From NCBI GenBank assembly GCA_934096175.1, contig CAKOLG010000007.1, positions 1-49,127 of the forward strand: a stretch of DNA of 49,127 nt. The letters run 5' to 3'. Source of the DNA: an uncultured Bacilli bacterium. GTDB taxonomy: Bacteria > Bacillota_I > Bacilli_A > RF39 > UBA660. Positions 1 through 8,220 of this stretch are shown piece after piece. Below the pieces are notes generated by a model. The model saw nothing but the letters and a program-made list of their open reading frames with translations. It ran no database searches and had not been told where the DNA came from. Both the position numbers and the translations under genes were made by a program. How positions within the stretch are numbered: the stretch's first letter is position 1; every line of letters starts with the position of its first letter.

Positions 1-582
1 TTTAGTGGGTGGGCCACAAGTGCAAATGGTAATGTTGCATACACTAACAGTCAAAGTGTTACAAACTTAGCAACCAGCGGAACAGTTACCCTATATGCAA
101 AATGGACAATAAATAGCTATACCTTAACCATAAATCCGAATGGTGGAACATGGAATAATAGTACAGCCATTCAAACAGCCAAACAAAATTATGGAACTAC
201 AAAAACAGTAGCCAACCCAACAAGAACAGGTTATACCTTTGGTGGCTGGACAACATCCGGAACATGTAATTTAAGTGGTACTACATTTACCTATGGCACC
301 GGAGATTGTACCATTACTGCTAAATGGACAGCAAACACTTATACAGTTGTATATAATGGAAATGGTAATACTGGTGGTAGTATGACAAACAGCACCCATA
401 CATACGATACAGCCAAAAATTTAACCACAAATGCTTATACTAAAACTGGCTACTCATTTAGTGGGTGGGCCACAAGTGCAAATGGTAATGTTGCATATAC
501 TAACGGTCAAAGTGTTACAAACTTAGCAACCAGTGGAACAGTTACCCTATATGCAAAATGGACAATAAATAGCTACACCTTA
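1..582 (+). repeat. In-frame direct repeat, 456 bp offset, inside the surface-protein gene
   Basis: Bases 1-126 recur at 457-582 with only about four substitutions, most of them silent. The offset of 456 bp equals 152 codons, so one unit covers two InlB-type repeats. It probably arose by recombination within the repeat gene. Confidence 0.85.
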
Positions 583-1143
583 ACTTTTAATGCAAATAAT
601 GGAACAGTAAGTCCAACAAGTATCACGCAAAACTACGGCACCAGTTTGACACTCCCAACCCCAACACGAAGTGGTTACAACTTCCTTGGTTGGTATACGG
701 CCACAAGTGGCGGAACCAAAAGAACATATACTACAATGCCAGCAGTGAGTGAAACACTATATGCACAGTGGTCACAAATAATAACAACAATTTATTTCAC
801 TAACGGAACATCTGCTGGAGGCGGAGGCGGAGGTGGTACCACTGGTAGTAGTGGCAGTGGTACATCAGAAACTGTAGATAATTTGCCAATTGGTGTAACA
901 GTTTACTATACTATTTCAGTTTCATCTACCAATGGTGGCAGTGGAGGTGCTGGGATAACATATGATGGTACATCTATTGATAGCATAACTGACGGCACAA
1001 GGTCTGGTTCATTTACAACTACAACATCTGGGAAATTATCATTTGGTGGTGGCGGAGGCGCTGGCCCGAACGGAAGTGGATCTGGCAGATGCACAATCAA
1101 TAAAATAACCGACGCTAACGGTAATAAATATATTCTTAAATAA
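1..1143 (+). CDS. Secreted InlB B-repeat (Listeria-Bacteroides repeat) protein, 3' part
   Basis: The frame is open from base 1, so this is the last 380 codons of a gene that begins outside the window. It holds about three and a half copies of the 60-75 residue InlB B-repeat (pattern: Y-x-V/L-x-F/Y-N-x-N-G-G, then GYxFxGW, then LYAxW). A Gly/Ser/Thr-rich tail follows (about residues 270-380) with a run of seven glycines, ending NGNKYILK. There is no LPXTG motif or C-terminal membrane anchor. Such repeats are known from secreted or surface proteins of Gram-positive gut bacteria, where they act as stalks or adhesive modules; the ligand here is unknown. Bases 1-126 are nearly identical to 457-582, a recent in-frame internal duplication. 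A strong terminator follows. Confidence 0.85.
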   Translation, partial: FSGWATSANGNVAYTNSQSVTNLATSGTVTLYAKWTINSYTLTINPNGGTWNNSTAIQTAKQNYGTTKTVANPTRTGYTFGGWTTSGTCNLSGTTFTYGTGDCTITAKWTANTYTVVYNGNGNTGGSMTNSTHTYDTAKNLTTNAYTKTGYSFSGWATSANGNVAYTNGQSVTNLATSGTVTLYAKWTINSYTLTFNANNGTVSPTSITQNYGTSLTLPTPTRSGYNFLGWYTATSGGTKRTYTTMPAVSETLYAQWSQIITTIYFTNGTSAGGGGGGGTTGSSGSGTSETVDNLPIGVTVYYTISVSSTNGGSGGAGITYDGTSIDSITDGTRSGSFTTTTSGKLSFGGGGGAGPNGSGSGRCTINKITDANGNKYILK

Positions 1144-1151
1144 AAATGTAG

Positions 1152-1175
1152 AAGAGGAAGAAATTCCTCTTTTTA
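1152..1175 (+). terminator. Rho-independent terminator after the surface-protein gene
   Basis: AAGAGGAA and TTCCTCTT form an 8 bp stem closed by a GAAA tetraloop and followed by a T run. It begins 9 bases after the stop codon. Confidence 0.9.
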
Positions 1176-1210
1176 AAAAAGTAAATTAAAATTATTTTTA
1201 CTATACAAAT

Positions 1211-1239
1211 TTGACAAAATAGGGGTATAATAATATAAA
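1211..1239 (+). promoter_or_regulatory. Sigma-A-type promoter for the CCA-transferase-like gene
   Basis: TTGACA at 1211-1216 lies 17 bases from TATAAA at 1234-1239; a TATAAT also overlaps at 1226-1231. The GGAGGT SD site lies just before the ATG at 1268. Confidence 0.7.
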
Positions 1240-1267
1240 AGGTAAAAAAGATACGGAGGTACTTAAT

Positions 1268-2563
1268 ATGGATATAGTCATACCAAAACCAGTTAATGAA
1301 GTCTTAACAATTTTATACGAAAATGACTATGAAGGCTATCTTGTTGGCGGAGCAGTTAGAAATATGGTAATGGGCCAAAAACCTAAAAACTATAACATAA
1401 GTACCAATGCCACATTAGTAAACGTTCAAAAAGTATTAAAAAACTATAATACATTTTATTGTGGCCAAAATAATTCTTCTCTTGGTATCGTAAATGCTAA
1501 ATTTCCTATGGAAATTACCAAATACAGAACAATAGAAAATTCATTAGAAGCAGACTTAGCCACTAGAGATTTTACAATGAACGCTTTAGCTTACTCAGAT
1601 GAAGATGGTTTAATTGATTACAACACAGGTGTTTTAGATATAAAAAATAAAATAATCAGAGTAAATGGGGAAGAAGACGAAGTTTTTATTAATGATCCAT
1701 TGCGTATTTTAAGAGCCATTCGTTTATCAGCAGAATATGGTATGCGTATAGAACCACAAACTCAAGAATACATGTTTGATAATAAAGATTTATTAAAAAA
1801 TGTTGCTCCTGAAAGAATTCGTGATGAATTATCAAAACTTTTAGTAACTCCAAGAGCAGATTTTTACATAAAAAAATATTTTGACATATTTTTAACATTT
1901 TTACCAGAGTTATCTTTACTAGAAAAGTTTAATCAAAATCAACCCCAACACATCTATGATGCTTTAGAACATACTTTAGTAACTGTAAAATGTATAGAAC
2001 CTAACTTAGAATTAAGATTAACAATGCTATTTCATGATATTGCTAAACCATTTACTTTTACAAAAGATGAAAAAGGCTTAGGACATTTTTATAACCACCA
2101 AATAAAAAGTGCTGAAATTGCTAGAAACATTTTAAATAGATTAAAATTTAACAAACGACAAATTCAAAAAATTACCAAGTTAATTGAATATCATGATTAT
2201 AAACTTCCCGATAAACCAGAGCAATTAAAAATATTTTTAGCTAAATTTGGTCCAGATAATATTGATGATTTAATGAAAGTAAAAAAAGCTAATTACTATG
2301 GTAAAAATCCAGCTTTTGTTAGTGAACTTTCTAAAATTAATGCTGAACAAGAAGTAATTCAACAAATTCTAAAGAAAAAATCATTCATTAAACGTAGTGA
2401 AATAAAAATAAGTGGCCGCGAGCTTTTAGAAGCTGGTATAAAACAAGAATCAATTGGTAATGCTTTAGAAAAAATATATCAAAAAATTATAAATGGTGAA
2501 TTAAAAAATCATCATGAAAAATTAATTGATTATACCATAAATAATTTAGAATTATTATCTTAA
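1268..2563 (+). CDS. CCA tRNA nucleotidyltransferase-family protein with altered catalytic site
   Basis: The 431-residue protein has the class II CCA-adding/poly(A) polymerase architecture: an N-terminal nucleotidyltransferase head (VGGAVRN at about 26-32), the RDFTMNALAY motif, the ERIRDEL region, and a C-terminal HD domain (FHDIAK, then YHD) as in Gram-positive enzymes. CCA enzymes repair or add tRNA 3' CCA using two metal ions held by an Asp-x-Asp pair. Here the usual RD...DYD signature reads R31-N32...N41-Y42-N43, so all three signature carboxylates are Asn in the DNA. The fold is clear, but the family reaction is doubtful. It could be an inactive paralog, a tRNA-binding protein, or an enzyme working through its HD domain. 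The gene stands alone behind its own promoter; the start is set by GGAGGT. Confidence 0.8.
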   Translation: MDIVIPKPVNEVLTILYENDYEGYLVGGAVRNMVMGQKPKNYNISTNATLVNVQKVLKNYNTFYCGQNNSSLGIVNAKFPMEITKYRTIENSLEADLATRDFTMNALAYSDEDGLIDYNTGVLDIKNKIIRVNGEEDEVFINDPLRILRAIRLSAEYGMRIEPQTQEYMFDNKDLLKNVAPERIRDELSKLLVTPRADFYIKKYFDIFLTFLPELSLLEKFNQNQPQHIYDALEHTLVTVKCIEPNLELRLTMLFHDIAKPFTFTKDEKGLGHFYNHQIKSAEIARNILNRLKFNKRQIQKITKLIEYHDYKLPDKPEQLKIFLAKFGPDNIDDLMKVKKANYYGKNPAFVSELSKINAEQEVIQQILKKKSFIKRSEIKISGRELLEAGIKQESIGNALEKIYQKIINGELKNHHEKLIDYTINNLELLS

Positions 2564-2592
2564 AAAATGAATAGTCTCTACTATTCATTTTT
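2562..2592. terminator. Bidirectional terminator between convergent genes
   Basis: AATGAATAG and CTATTCATT flank a 6-base loop, with an A run on the left and a T run on the right, so it serves both strands. It overlaps the 3' end of the minus-strand gene. Confidence 0.85.
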
Positions 2593-2913
2593 ATTATCTA
2601 AAAAAGATCCATCCTTATTTTGAATTACCTCAATTTTTTCTTTTTCCAAAGTAATAAACAAAATTTTCTTTTCAACATTTTCGTCTGTAGTACATTCTTT
2701 AAACCAAGAATCAGCACAATTACTATTAGAATCATACTCAATAACACGGTAAGCATATAACTTATATTTAGAATATCCATATTTATCTAGCAAATATTCT
2801 TTACCTTTAGAACCATTTATGTCTTGAATTCCTAAATAAATTAAAACAATTAATAAAGCAAATAAAATAAGTATTAATAAAAAATGAAAAAACTTTTTGA
2901 CATAATAAAACAT
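2581..2913 (-). CDS. Small single-pass membrane protein, unknown function
   Basis: 110 residues. One strongly hydrophobic segment (about 9-28) follows a short basic N-terminus, and the remaining 80 residues are hydrophilic. Two Cys in that part (NCADSWFKEC) could form a disulfide if the domain lies outside the cell. I recognise no family. The start is supported by an AGGTG site 8 bases upstream. It converges on the CCA-transferase-like gene and shares its terminator. Confidence 0.6.
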   Translation of the reverse strand: MFYYVKKFFHFLLILILFALLIVLIYLGIQDINGSKGKEYLLDKYGYSKYKLYAYRVIEYDSNSNCADSWFKECTTDENVEKKILFITLEKEKIEVIQNKDGSFLDNKNE

Positions 2914-2975
2914 AACTTAACACCTCGATATAATATAATTTATATAAGAATTATAACACAAAATTATACATTAAG

Positions 2976-2984
2976 TGGTATAAT
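2976..2984 (+). promoter_or_regulatory. Extended -10 promoter (TGgTATAAT) for the aquaporin gene
   Basis: A perfect TG-N-TATAAT lies 20 bases before the ATG, with an AAGGAGG SD site between. There is no good -35 box, as is usual for extended -10 promoters. Confidence 0.6.
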
Positions 2985-3004
2985 TGACATAAGGAGGATT
3001 TGTT

Positions 3005-3808
3005 ATGATTAGAAAATTAGTATCAGAATTTGTTGGTACGATGCTTTTAGTAATTTTTGGATGTGGTACAGCAGTAGCAGTTAATACATATGTATCAGGT
3101 ATTTATGGCGTTTCATTACCTTTTACAATGATTTTAATAGCTCTAGCTTTTGGACTTGTTCTAATGGCATTAATATATGCTCTTGGAAAAGTTTCAGGAT
3201 GTCACGTAAATCCAGCAGTTTCCATTGCAATGCTAATAAATGGTCGTATTGGAGTATTAGAATGTATTGAATACATCGTTGTTCAAATACTAGGAGGAAT
3301 AGTTGGCGCCGAAGTATTGGGTATTATATTTGGTAGTTATACTTCATTGGGAGCTAATGGCTATGCTACTTTAAGCTCATTACCAAATGTTACAACACTT
3401 GGTGTTGCAATAACTATCGAAGCTATTTTAACATTTGTTTTTGTTTTAGTAGTTTTATCAGCTACAGCGAAAAAAAATGATTATGCTGGAATAGTAATTG
3501 GTTTGACACTTTGCTTAGTTCACATCATGGGAATACCATTCACTGGAACAAGTGTAAATCCAGCCAGAAGTATTGGACCAGCACTATTTACCGGTGGTGA
3601 AACTTTAAGTCAATTATGGGTATTTATCCTTGCTCCAATCTTAGGTGCAGTCTTAGCAGCACTATTCTATAGATTTGTTATTGCTAAAGCTGAAGAAACA
3701 TCAGATATTTCTGATAATCTTCAAGAACTAGCAGAACAAGAAGTTGAAGAAAAAGCTGAAGAAAAAGATTCTAAAAAAAATACAAAAACAACAAAAAAAA
3801 GTAAGTAA
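3005..3808 (+). CDS. Aquaporin, MIP family, AqpZ-like
   Basis: The 267-residue channel has six hydrophobic segments and both signature half-helices: NPAVS near residue 69 and NPARS near 185. Several features favour a water-type channel over a glycerol facilitator: the second motif is NPARS rather than NPARD, a His sits in the preceding helix (CLVHIMGIP), and TGTSVNPARS resembles AqpZ. Glycerol transport cannot be excluded. About 35 charged residues (Glu/Lys-rich, ending KKNTKTTKKSK) extend beyond the last helix and are probably cytoplasmic; AqpZ lacks them. Single gene with its own promoter and a terminator shared with tspO. Confidence 0.9.
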   Translation: MIRKLVSEFVGTMLLVIFGCGTAVAVNTYVSGIYGVSLPFTMILIALAFGLVLMALIYALGKVSGCHVNPAVSIAMLINGRIGVLECIEYIVVQILGGIVGAEVLGIIFGSYTSLGANGYATLSSLPNVTTLGVAITIEAILTFVFVLVVLSATAKKNDYAGIVIGLTLCLVHIMGIPFTGTSVNPARSIGPALFTGGETLSQLWVFILAPILGAVLAALFYRFVIAKAEETSDISDNLQELAEQEVEEKAEEKDSKKNTKTTKKSK

Positions 3809-3819
3809 TTACTTTTTTT
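3793..3819. terminator. Bidirectional terminator overlapping both stop codons
   Basis: An A8-GTA / TAC-T7 stem with a 6-base loop sits on the last codons of the aquaporin gene and the last codon of tspO. Confidence 0.75.
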
Positions 3820-4267
3820 AATTGAGTAAAAATATATTCCAATTTAAATAACTTGCAAAACAAATCCATAAAAAATATGGTATTAGTAAATAAGCACTTA
3901 TTTTATTTATTTTATAATAATTCAATAAAGTATATAATACTACTATATCAAGAAAAACAATTATCATAAAACTAAACAAAAACATCTTCCCCTGAAAAAA
4001 CACAATAACCCATATAAAATTAAGTAGAAGTTGCCCTATAAATAAGCCTTTATTTTCTTTAGATTTATCTTTTTTTCTTATTAATGCATAACTAAGACCA
4101 ATTAAAATATATAAAATTGTCCAAACTATTGGAAATAAAGTAGCAGGTGGTGCAGCAGGAGGCAAAACAATTTTATCATATAGCTTATAATCCACAAAAA
4201 ATGAACTGATTATACCAACTATTAAAGGTGTAATTACTTTCAAGAAAAATTTAAATTTATATTTCAT
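3818..4267 (-). CDS. tspO: TspO/MBR family membrane protein
   Basis: Five hydrophobic segments and the family motifs PPAAPPATLFPIVWTILY, QLLLNFIWVIVFF and LWICFASYLN identify the TspO/MBR (peripheral benzodiazepine receptor-like) family. Members bind tetrapyrroles and other hydrophobic ligands; the role in this organism is not evident. An upstream in-frame ATG exists at 4279, but the sequence GGTGATAAATATG places the SD site directly before the ATG at 4267, so I take that start (149 residues, normal for the family). Confidence 0.88.
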   Translation of the reverse strand: MKYKFKFFLKVITPLIVGIISSFFVDYKLYDKIVLPPAAPPATLFPIVWTILYILIGLSYALIRKKDKSKENKGLFIGQLLLNFIWVIVFFQGKMFLFSFMIIVFLDIVVLYTLLNYYKINKISAYLLIPYFLWICFASYLNWNIFLLN

Positions 4268-4330
4268 ATTTATCACCATTAAATATTATGATAATAAAAA
4301 CAAAATAATTAAAAAAAGAGCACTAAGTCT

Positions 4331-4729
4331 CTAATTTATTTCAATAACTTTTTTAGTTTGATTTTTTTCTAATTTAGGAATTGATATTTTTAATATTCCA
4401 TCTGTAAATTGCGCTTTAATAGAATCTTCGTCAATATCAGAAAAATTAAATGTTCTTGAAACCTTTCCATAAATACGTTCTTTTCTAATATATTTTCTAT
4501 TACTAGACTCATTATTATTTACATCACTTTTTTCTGCAGTAACAACTAATACACCGTCATTACATTCAATCTTTATATCATTTTTCTTATATCCAGGAAT
4601 ATCCATTTCAATATAATATATTTCATTTTCTTCATATACATCACATTTTATATCATTAACACGTAAAGGTCCTCTTCCTATATCGTCAAAAATATCGTCT
4701 AAATAAAAATTTCTTGGAATTATACTCAT
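4331..4729 (-). CDS. Hsp20 / alpha-crystallin small heat-shock protein
   Basis: 132 residues with a complete alpha-crystallin domain (EENEIYYIEMDIPGYKKNDI through FTDGILKISIPK) and the C-terminal I/V-x-I-type tail KKVIEIN. Small heat-shock proteins form oligomers that hold unfolding proteins in the cytoplasm without ATP. The start is supported by AAGGA about 8 bases upstream. A CIRCE operator lies 41 bases upstream of the ATG, so HrcA repression is expected; in many Firmicutes hsp20 is under other control, so this is informative. It is monocistronic. Confidence 0.93.
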   Translation of the reverse strand: MSIIPRNFYLDDIFDDIGRGPLRVNDIKCDVYEENEIYYIEMDIPGYKKNDIKIECNDGVLVVTAEKSDVNNNESSNRKYIRKERIYGKVSRTFNFSDIDEDSIKAQFTDGILKISIPKLEKNQTKKVIEIN

Positions 4730-4769
4730 AATTCATTCCTTCTTTCTACAAAACATTATATTACTAAAA

Positions 4770-4796
4770 TTAGCACTTGTCAAGTGCGAGTGCTAA
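4770..4796. promoter_or_regulatory. CIRCE operator (HrcA binding site)
   Basis: TTAGCACTT at 4770-4778, a 9-base spacer, then GAGTGCTAA at 4788-4796. It matches the CIRCE consensus TTAGCACTC-N9-GAGTGCTAA with one mismatch. It lies upstream of hsp20 on the minus strand and between the divergent hsp20 and dus genes. Confidence 0.93.
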
Positions 4797-4841
4797 AAAT
4801 GATTATATATTATGTAATTTTTACATTTTTTTCTTGCTTTT

Positions 4842-4850
4842 TGTTATAAT
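4842..4850 (+). promoter_or_regulatory. Extended -10 promoter (TGtTATAAT) for dus
   Basis: TG-T-TATAAT ends 24 bases before the dus ATG, with a weak TTACAT about 18 bases further upstream. Confidence 0.6.
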
Positions 4851-4873
4851 AAATTAACTGAAGGTGAATTAGC

Positions 4874-5866
4874 ATGTGGAAAATAGGTAATGTAGAAATT
4901 CAAAATAGGGTAGTATTAGCACCAATGACGGGAATATCCAACACATCATATCGCAAAATAATCAAAGAAATGGGAGCTGGTTTAATATATGCCGAAATGG
5001 TAAGCGATAAAGCTTTAATCTATTCAAATGAAAAAACTTTTAACTTATTAAAAATGACTGATGAAGAAAGACCGATTGCTCAACAAATTTTTGGTAGCGA
5101 TAAAGAATCTTTTGTAGAAGCTGCCAAAATTGTTGAAAAAACAATGCATCCAGATATTATTGACATAAATATGGGATGCCCTGTACCAAAAGTTGCAATA
5201 CGTGCGCAAGCAGGCAGTGCTTTACTAAAAAATCCTACTAAAGTTTATGAAATTGTTAAAGCGGTTGTCGAAAGCGTTAATGTACCAGTCACCGTAAAAA
5301 TAAGGAGTGGTTGGGACGATAAACACATAAATGCTGTAGAAATTGCCAAAAAATGTGAAGAAGCTGGAGCCAGTTCTATAGCAATTCATGCTCGAACAAG
5401 ATCGCAAGGCTATAGCGGTAAAGCTGACTGGAATATTATCAAAGATGTTAAGAAAAATGTTGAAATTCCTGTAATAGGTAACGGGGATATAACAAGTTGC
5501 TATGACGCAAAAAAAATGCTAGATGAAACGCATTGCGATGCAGTTATGATTGGTCGTGGCGTACTTGGAAATCCGTGGCTTATCAAACAATGCGTTGACT
5601 ACTTAGAAAATAAAAAAGAGCCAACATATCCTGATTTTATCGAAAAAACAAAAATGATGAAAAAACATTACGAATTACTAAAAGAAGATAAAAATGAAAA
5701 AGCTGCTCTTTTAGAAATTAGAAGCCACATTATCTGGTATCTAAAAGGCATGCCAAATAATAAAGAAATAAAAAACCTAATTTGCCAATGCAAAACAACA
5801 GAAGAATTATTTAAAATAATTGATGATTATCAGCAATATATTACAAATATAGAAAAAGAATGTTAA
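4874..5866 (+). CDS. dus: tRNA-dihydrouridine synthase
   Basis: The 330-residue flavoenzyme reduces specific uridines in tRNA D-loops using FMN and NADPH. Family landmarks run in order: APMTGISNTSYRK (FMN site), DINMGCPVPKV with the catalytic Cys, QAGSALLKNP, VKIRSGWDD, IHARTRSQGYSG, IGNGDI, and GRGVLGNPWL. It is most like the DusB group of Gram-positive bacteria. The start follows AAGGTG by 7 bases. Its TAA overlaps the stop of the convergent peptidase gene by four bases. Confidence 0.95.
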   Translation: MWKIGNVEIQNRVVLAPMTGISNTSYRKIIKEMGAGLIYAEMVSDKALIYSNEKTFNLLKMTDEERPIAQQIFGSDKESFVEAAKIVEKTMHPDIIDINMGCPVPKVAIRAQAGSALLKNPTKVYEIVKAVVESVNVPVTVKIRSGWDDKHINAVEIAKKCEEAGASSIAIHARTRSQGYSGKADWNIIKDVKKNVEIPVIGNGDITSCYDAKKMLDETHCDAVMIGRGVLGNPWLIKQCVDYLENKKEPTYPDFIEKTKMMKKHYELLKEDKNEKAALLEIRSHIIWYLKGMPNNKEIKNLICQCKTTEELFKIIDDYQQYITNIEKEC

Positions 5867-5892
5867 TAAGACCACTCAATAACATTCTTTTT
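5853..5892. terminator. Shared terminator stem spanning both stop codons
   Basis: AAAAAGAATGTTA and TAACATTCTTTTT form a 13 bp stem around a 14-base loop. The left arm is the end of dus and the right arm is the end of the minus-strand peptidase gene, so it works for both. Confidence 0.85.
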
Positions 5893-6936
5893 TATTAATT
5901 CATTTTCTAAATCCTTTTTATAATTATACATATTTTCATTTAAATGAATCCCATATTTATCCAACACTTCTATAATATTATCACTATTTGCTTCCATAAC
6001 TATCTGTTTAATAATAAATAAAGCTAATTCTTTATCTTTACCATATAGGACGTAAATTTCTACTGCAATCATATATGATATTAGGTAATACGATTGTAAA
6101 GATAAAGACAAGAAACTTAATTGCTCTATTGCATATTCGTTAAAACCTTTGATATTAAGGTAAGCATATAAATCTTCCTTTTTACCTTTAAAAAGTCCAT
6201 AATGATGTAATAATTGAAAATTATAATACACATAATCTATATCATTAGAAATAATATTATCTATTAAATACCTTCTTTTTAGATTTTCTATACCAGTGTT
6301 TAATATGTCATTTATTCTATCAGCAGCAATCATTTCAAAAAAAACAGCTGTAGATTCTCGTACAATTTCTGCTTGATGAAAAAGAGGATTGTTATAGGCG
6401 TCTATAACATGCTCAAATTCGTGAACAGTTGTTAATACTTTCTCAATACTTTCACTATTTGGTATAACCACAAATGCCTGTTTAATACTGGAAAGATAAA
6501 CCATTTGCCCAGAAGTATTTTCATTCGGCTTAATAAAAGAAATATGACTATTTATCTGTTTATAAAAAAGCTCTAATGGTTTCGCAAAAAAATCACCTTG
6601 CTCTGCAAAAAAACTTCTTACTAAATCTAAACAATCTTTATCACTTAAACTTAATTTAACATAGTCAGCAATATCGAATGTACTAAATTTTTGGCTTATT
6701 TTGTAAAAATTTCTATAATAACGATAAAATCCACGTAAAAGCTCTGAAATGTTATAATTTCTACTAAGATTATCTTCTAATTTAAATTCCGTAACTCTAA
6801 AATTTTCAAAGTTACTTTTTAATCCGTTAAACAAAAGTGATAATTGTCGAAAGTCTTCTTGATAAGCTTTTTCATCAAAAGCAACAAGGCCATCAAGTAT
6901 TTTAGATAATTCATCTAAATCTATTTTATACCCCAT
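5863..6936 (-). CDS. M3-like HEXXH zinc metallopeptidase, short form (paralog 1)
   Basis: 357 residues. HEFEH at about 171-175 is a zinc-binding HEXXH motif, and the Glu-rich helix downstream (VRESTAVFFE) supplies the expected third ligand. The C-terminal part (YYLISYMIAVEIYVLYG through EVLDKYGI) resembles the end of M3 oligoendopeptidase F proteins, which cut short peptides in the cytoplasm. M3 enzymes are about 600 residues, so this is a much shortened relative. I see no signal peptide. It is followed downstream by dus in convergent orientation, and preceded by a paralog with the same layout. The start is set by GGAGGAG. The peptidase class is well supported; the substrate is unknown. Confidence 0.7.
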   Translation of the reverse strand: MGYKIDLDELSKILDGLVAFDEKAYQEDFRQLSLLFNGLKSNFENFRVTEFKLEDNLSRNYNISELLRGFYRYYRNFYKISQKFSTFDIADYVKLSLSDKDCLDLVRSFFAEQGDFFAKPLELFYKQINSHISFIKPNENTSGQMVYLSSIKQAFVVIPNSESIEKVLTTVHEFEHVIDAYNNPLFHQAEIVRESTAVFFEMIAADRINDILNTGIENLKRRYLIDNIISNDIDYVYYNFQLLHHYGLFKGKKEDLYAYLNIKGFNEYAIEQLSFLSLSLQSYYLISYMIAVEIYVLYGKDKELALFIIKQIVMEANSDNIIEVLDKYGIHLNENMYNYKKDLENELIKKNVIEWSY

Positions 6937-6996
6937 AAAATATCTCCTCCAATAGTTTTAAAAAAAATTCCCCAAATAGATTGACATAACATATCA

Positions 6997-8148
6997 CTAA
7001 TTATTAAAACCATTTCTTGCTAATGTTAGCCTCATATCATCGACAATCTTTTTTGACTCACTAAACAATGAATCATCTACTCTTATAATTTTTCTTAATT
7101 CAACTTCAATAATTTTATCATAAGGAATTGCGATTATTTTTTTTAACAGCCTAATAGCTTCTTTTTTATCTTGCTTATATATTCTAAATAATTTTACAGC
7201 AATTGCATAACTAAAAATATAAGTTCCATTATCAGTTATACTTGTATTAAGAATATTTTTCACGACATTTTGTGTTAAACCAGTTTTCTCTTTAAGCGTT
7301 TTCAATAACTCTCGATTATAAGCATAATTATTATCTTTCCATAAATTAACAACTACTCGTTGCCAGTTTAAAATATTTAAATCGTCCATTTTACTAAATA
7401 AAAAATCATAAAGGTATAAATTTATTTGATCTTCTGGAAAGTCGCCTCGTATCTCAAACATAGCAACTAACTCAAAAAAGGTGGATTCGATTTCATCATA
7501 AAAAGATGAACTACATAAATGCCATTTTTGCGGGTTGGTAACCATTGAAGTAATATGACCAAACTCATGTAAAAAGCAAGCGATTTTATCAACACCGATT
7601 GAATTTTTAACTCTCACAAAAATTCTATTAACTTGATCAATGTAATTAGAATCTCCATTAACTTCTGCTTTTGCCAAAGGATCATCTACGCCATAAAATT
7701 TTACACTTTTAAATCTATCTTTATAAAAATTCATATATATTTTATAAAATTCATCATCCATATTTCCAATAATGTCTTTGGCAATTTCCAATAATTCATC
7801 GTGCTTAACATATGTACGAGTTATTTCTTCATCAAATGACTCTACATCAGGTGTTAATTCCTCAATAGAACCAAAAATTGAATCAAGCATCTCTGCATAA
7901 GAAGCAAGAACTTTATATTCCCTTTCATAAAAGTTCAAATTACTTGCAATGTTTAACAATTTTTCCTTGTTAGAAGGATCTTTTATATAAATTGAAGAAG
8001 CGTCAAATTCTGTAAAATATAAATTACTTTCGTGAGCTAAAATACTTTCAAGATAATATTTTTTATCTTCGTTTGTTTCAGAAGCTATCATTTTTCTAAG
8101 AAGACTTAATGACTTAACAAAATCTTTATTTCCCCAACTATAATACAT
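6997..8148 (-). CDS. M3-like HEXXH zinc metallopeptidase, short form (paralog 2)
   Basis: About 383 residues. HEFGH at about 192-196 is followed by DEIESTFFEL, which fits the zinc-ligand Glu helix, and the end (YIFSYAIAVKLFRIYKQDKKEAIRLLKKI) aligns with that of the neighbouring paralog. The two genes are 60 bases apart on one strand and probably form an operon. Three starts are possible (8184, 8154, 8148). I prefer 8148, where GGGGG stands 7 bases upstream; the SD site would be one base from the 8154 start. It is divergent from the large RNA at 8257. Substrate unknown. Confidence 0.68.
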   Translation of the reverse strand: MYYSWGNKDFVKSLSLLRKMIASETNEDKKYYLESILAHESNLYFTEFDASSIYIKDPSNKEKLLNIASNLNFYEREYKVLASYAEMLDSIFGSIEELTPDVESFDEEITRTYVKHDELLEIAKDIIGNMDDEFYKIYMNFYKDRFKSVKFYGVDDPLAKAEVNGDSNYIDQVNRIFVRVKNSIGVDKIACFLHEFGHITSMVTNPQKWHLCSSSFYDEIESTFFELVAMFEIRGDFPEDQINLYLYDFLFSKMDDLNILNWQRVVVNLWKDNNYAYNRELLKTLKEKTGLTQNVVKNILNTSITDNGTYIFSYAIAVKLFRIYKQDKKEAIRLLKKIIAIPYDKIIEVELRKIIRVDDSLFSESKKIVDDMRLTLARNGFNN

Positions 8149-8220
8149 AACCATACCCCCATATATCGCAAGATATATTATCACATAAACTTACAAATCG
8201 CAAATATAAGTATTTTATGA

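Noticed and set aside
1..790. CRISPR or tandem DNA repeat array
   Set aside because: The repeats are long, in frame and encode InlB-type domains; spacing and divergence do not fit a CRISPR.
906..1100. Pro-rich minus-strand ORF opposite the Gly-rich tail
   Set aside because: It is the antisense shadow of glycine codons and has no SD site.
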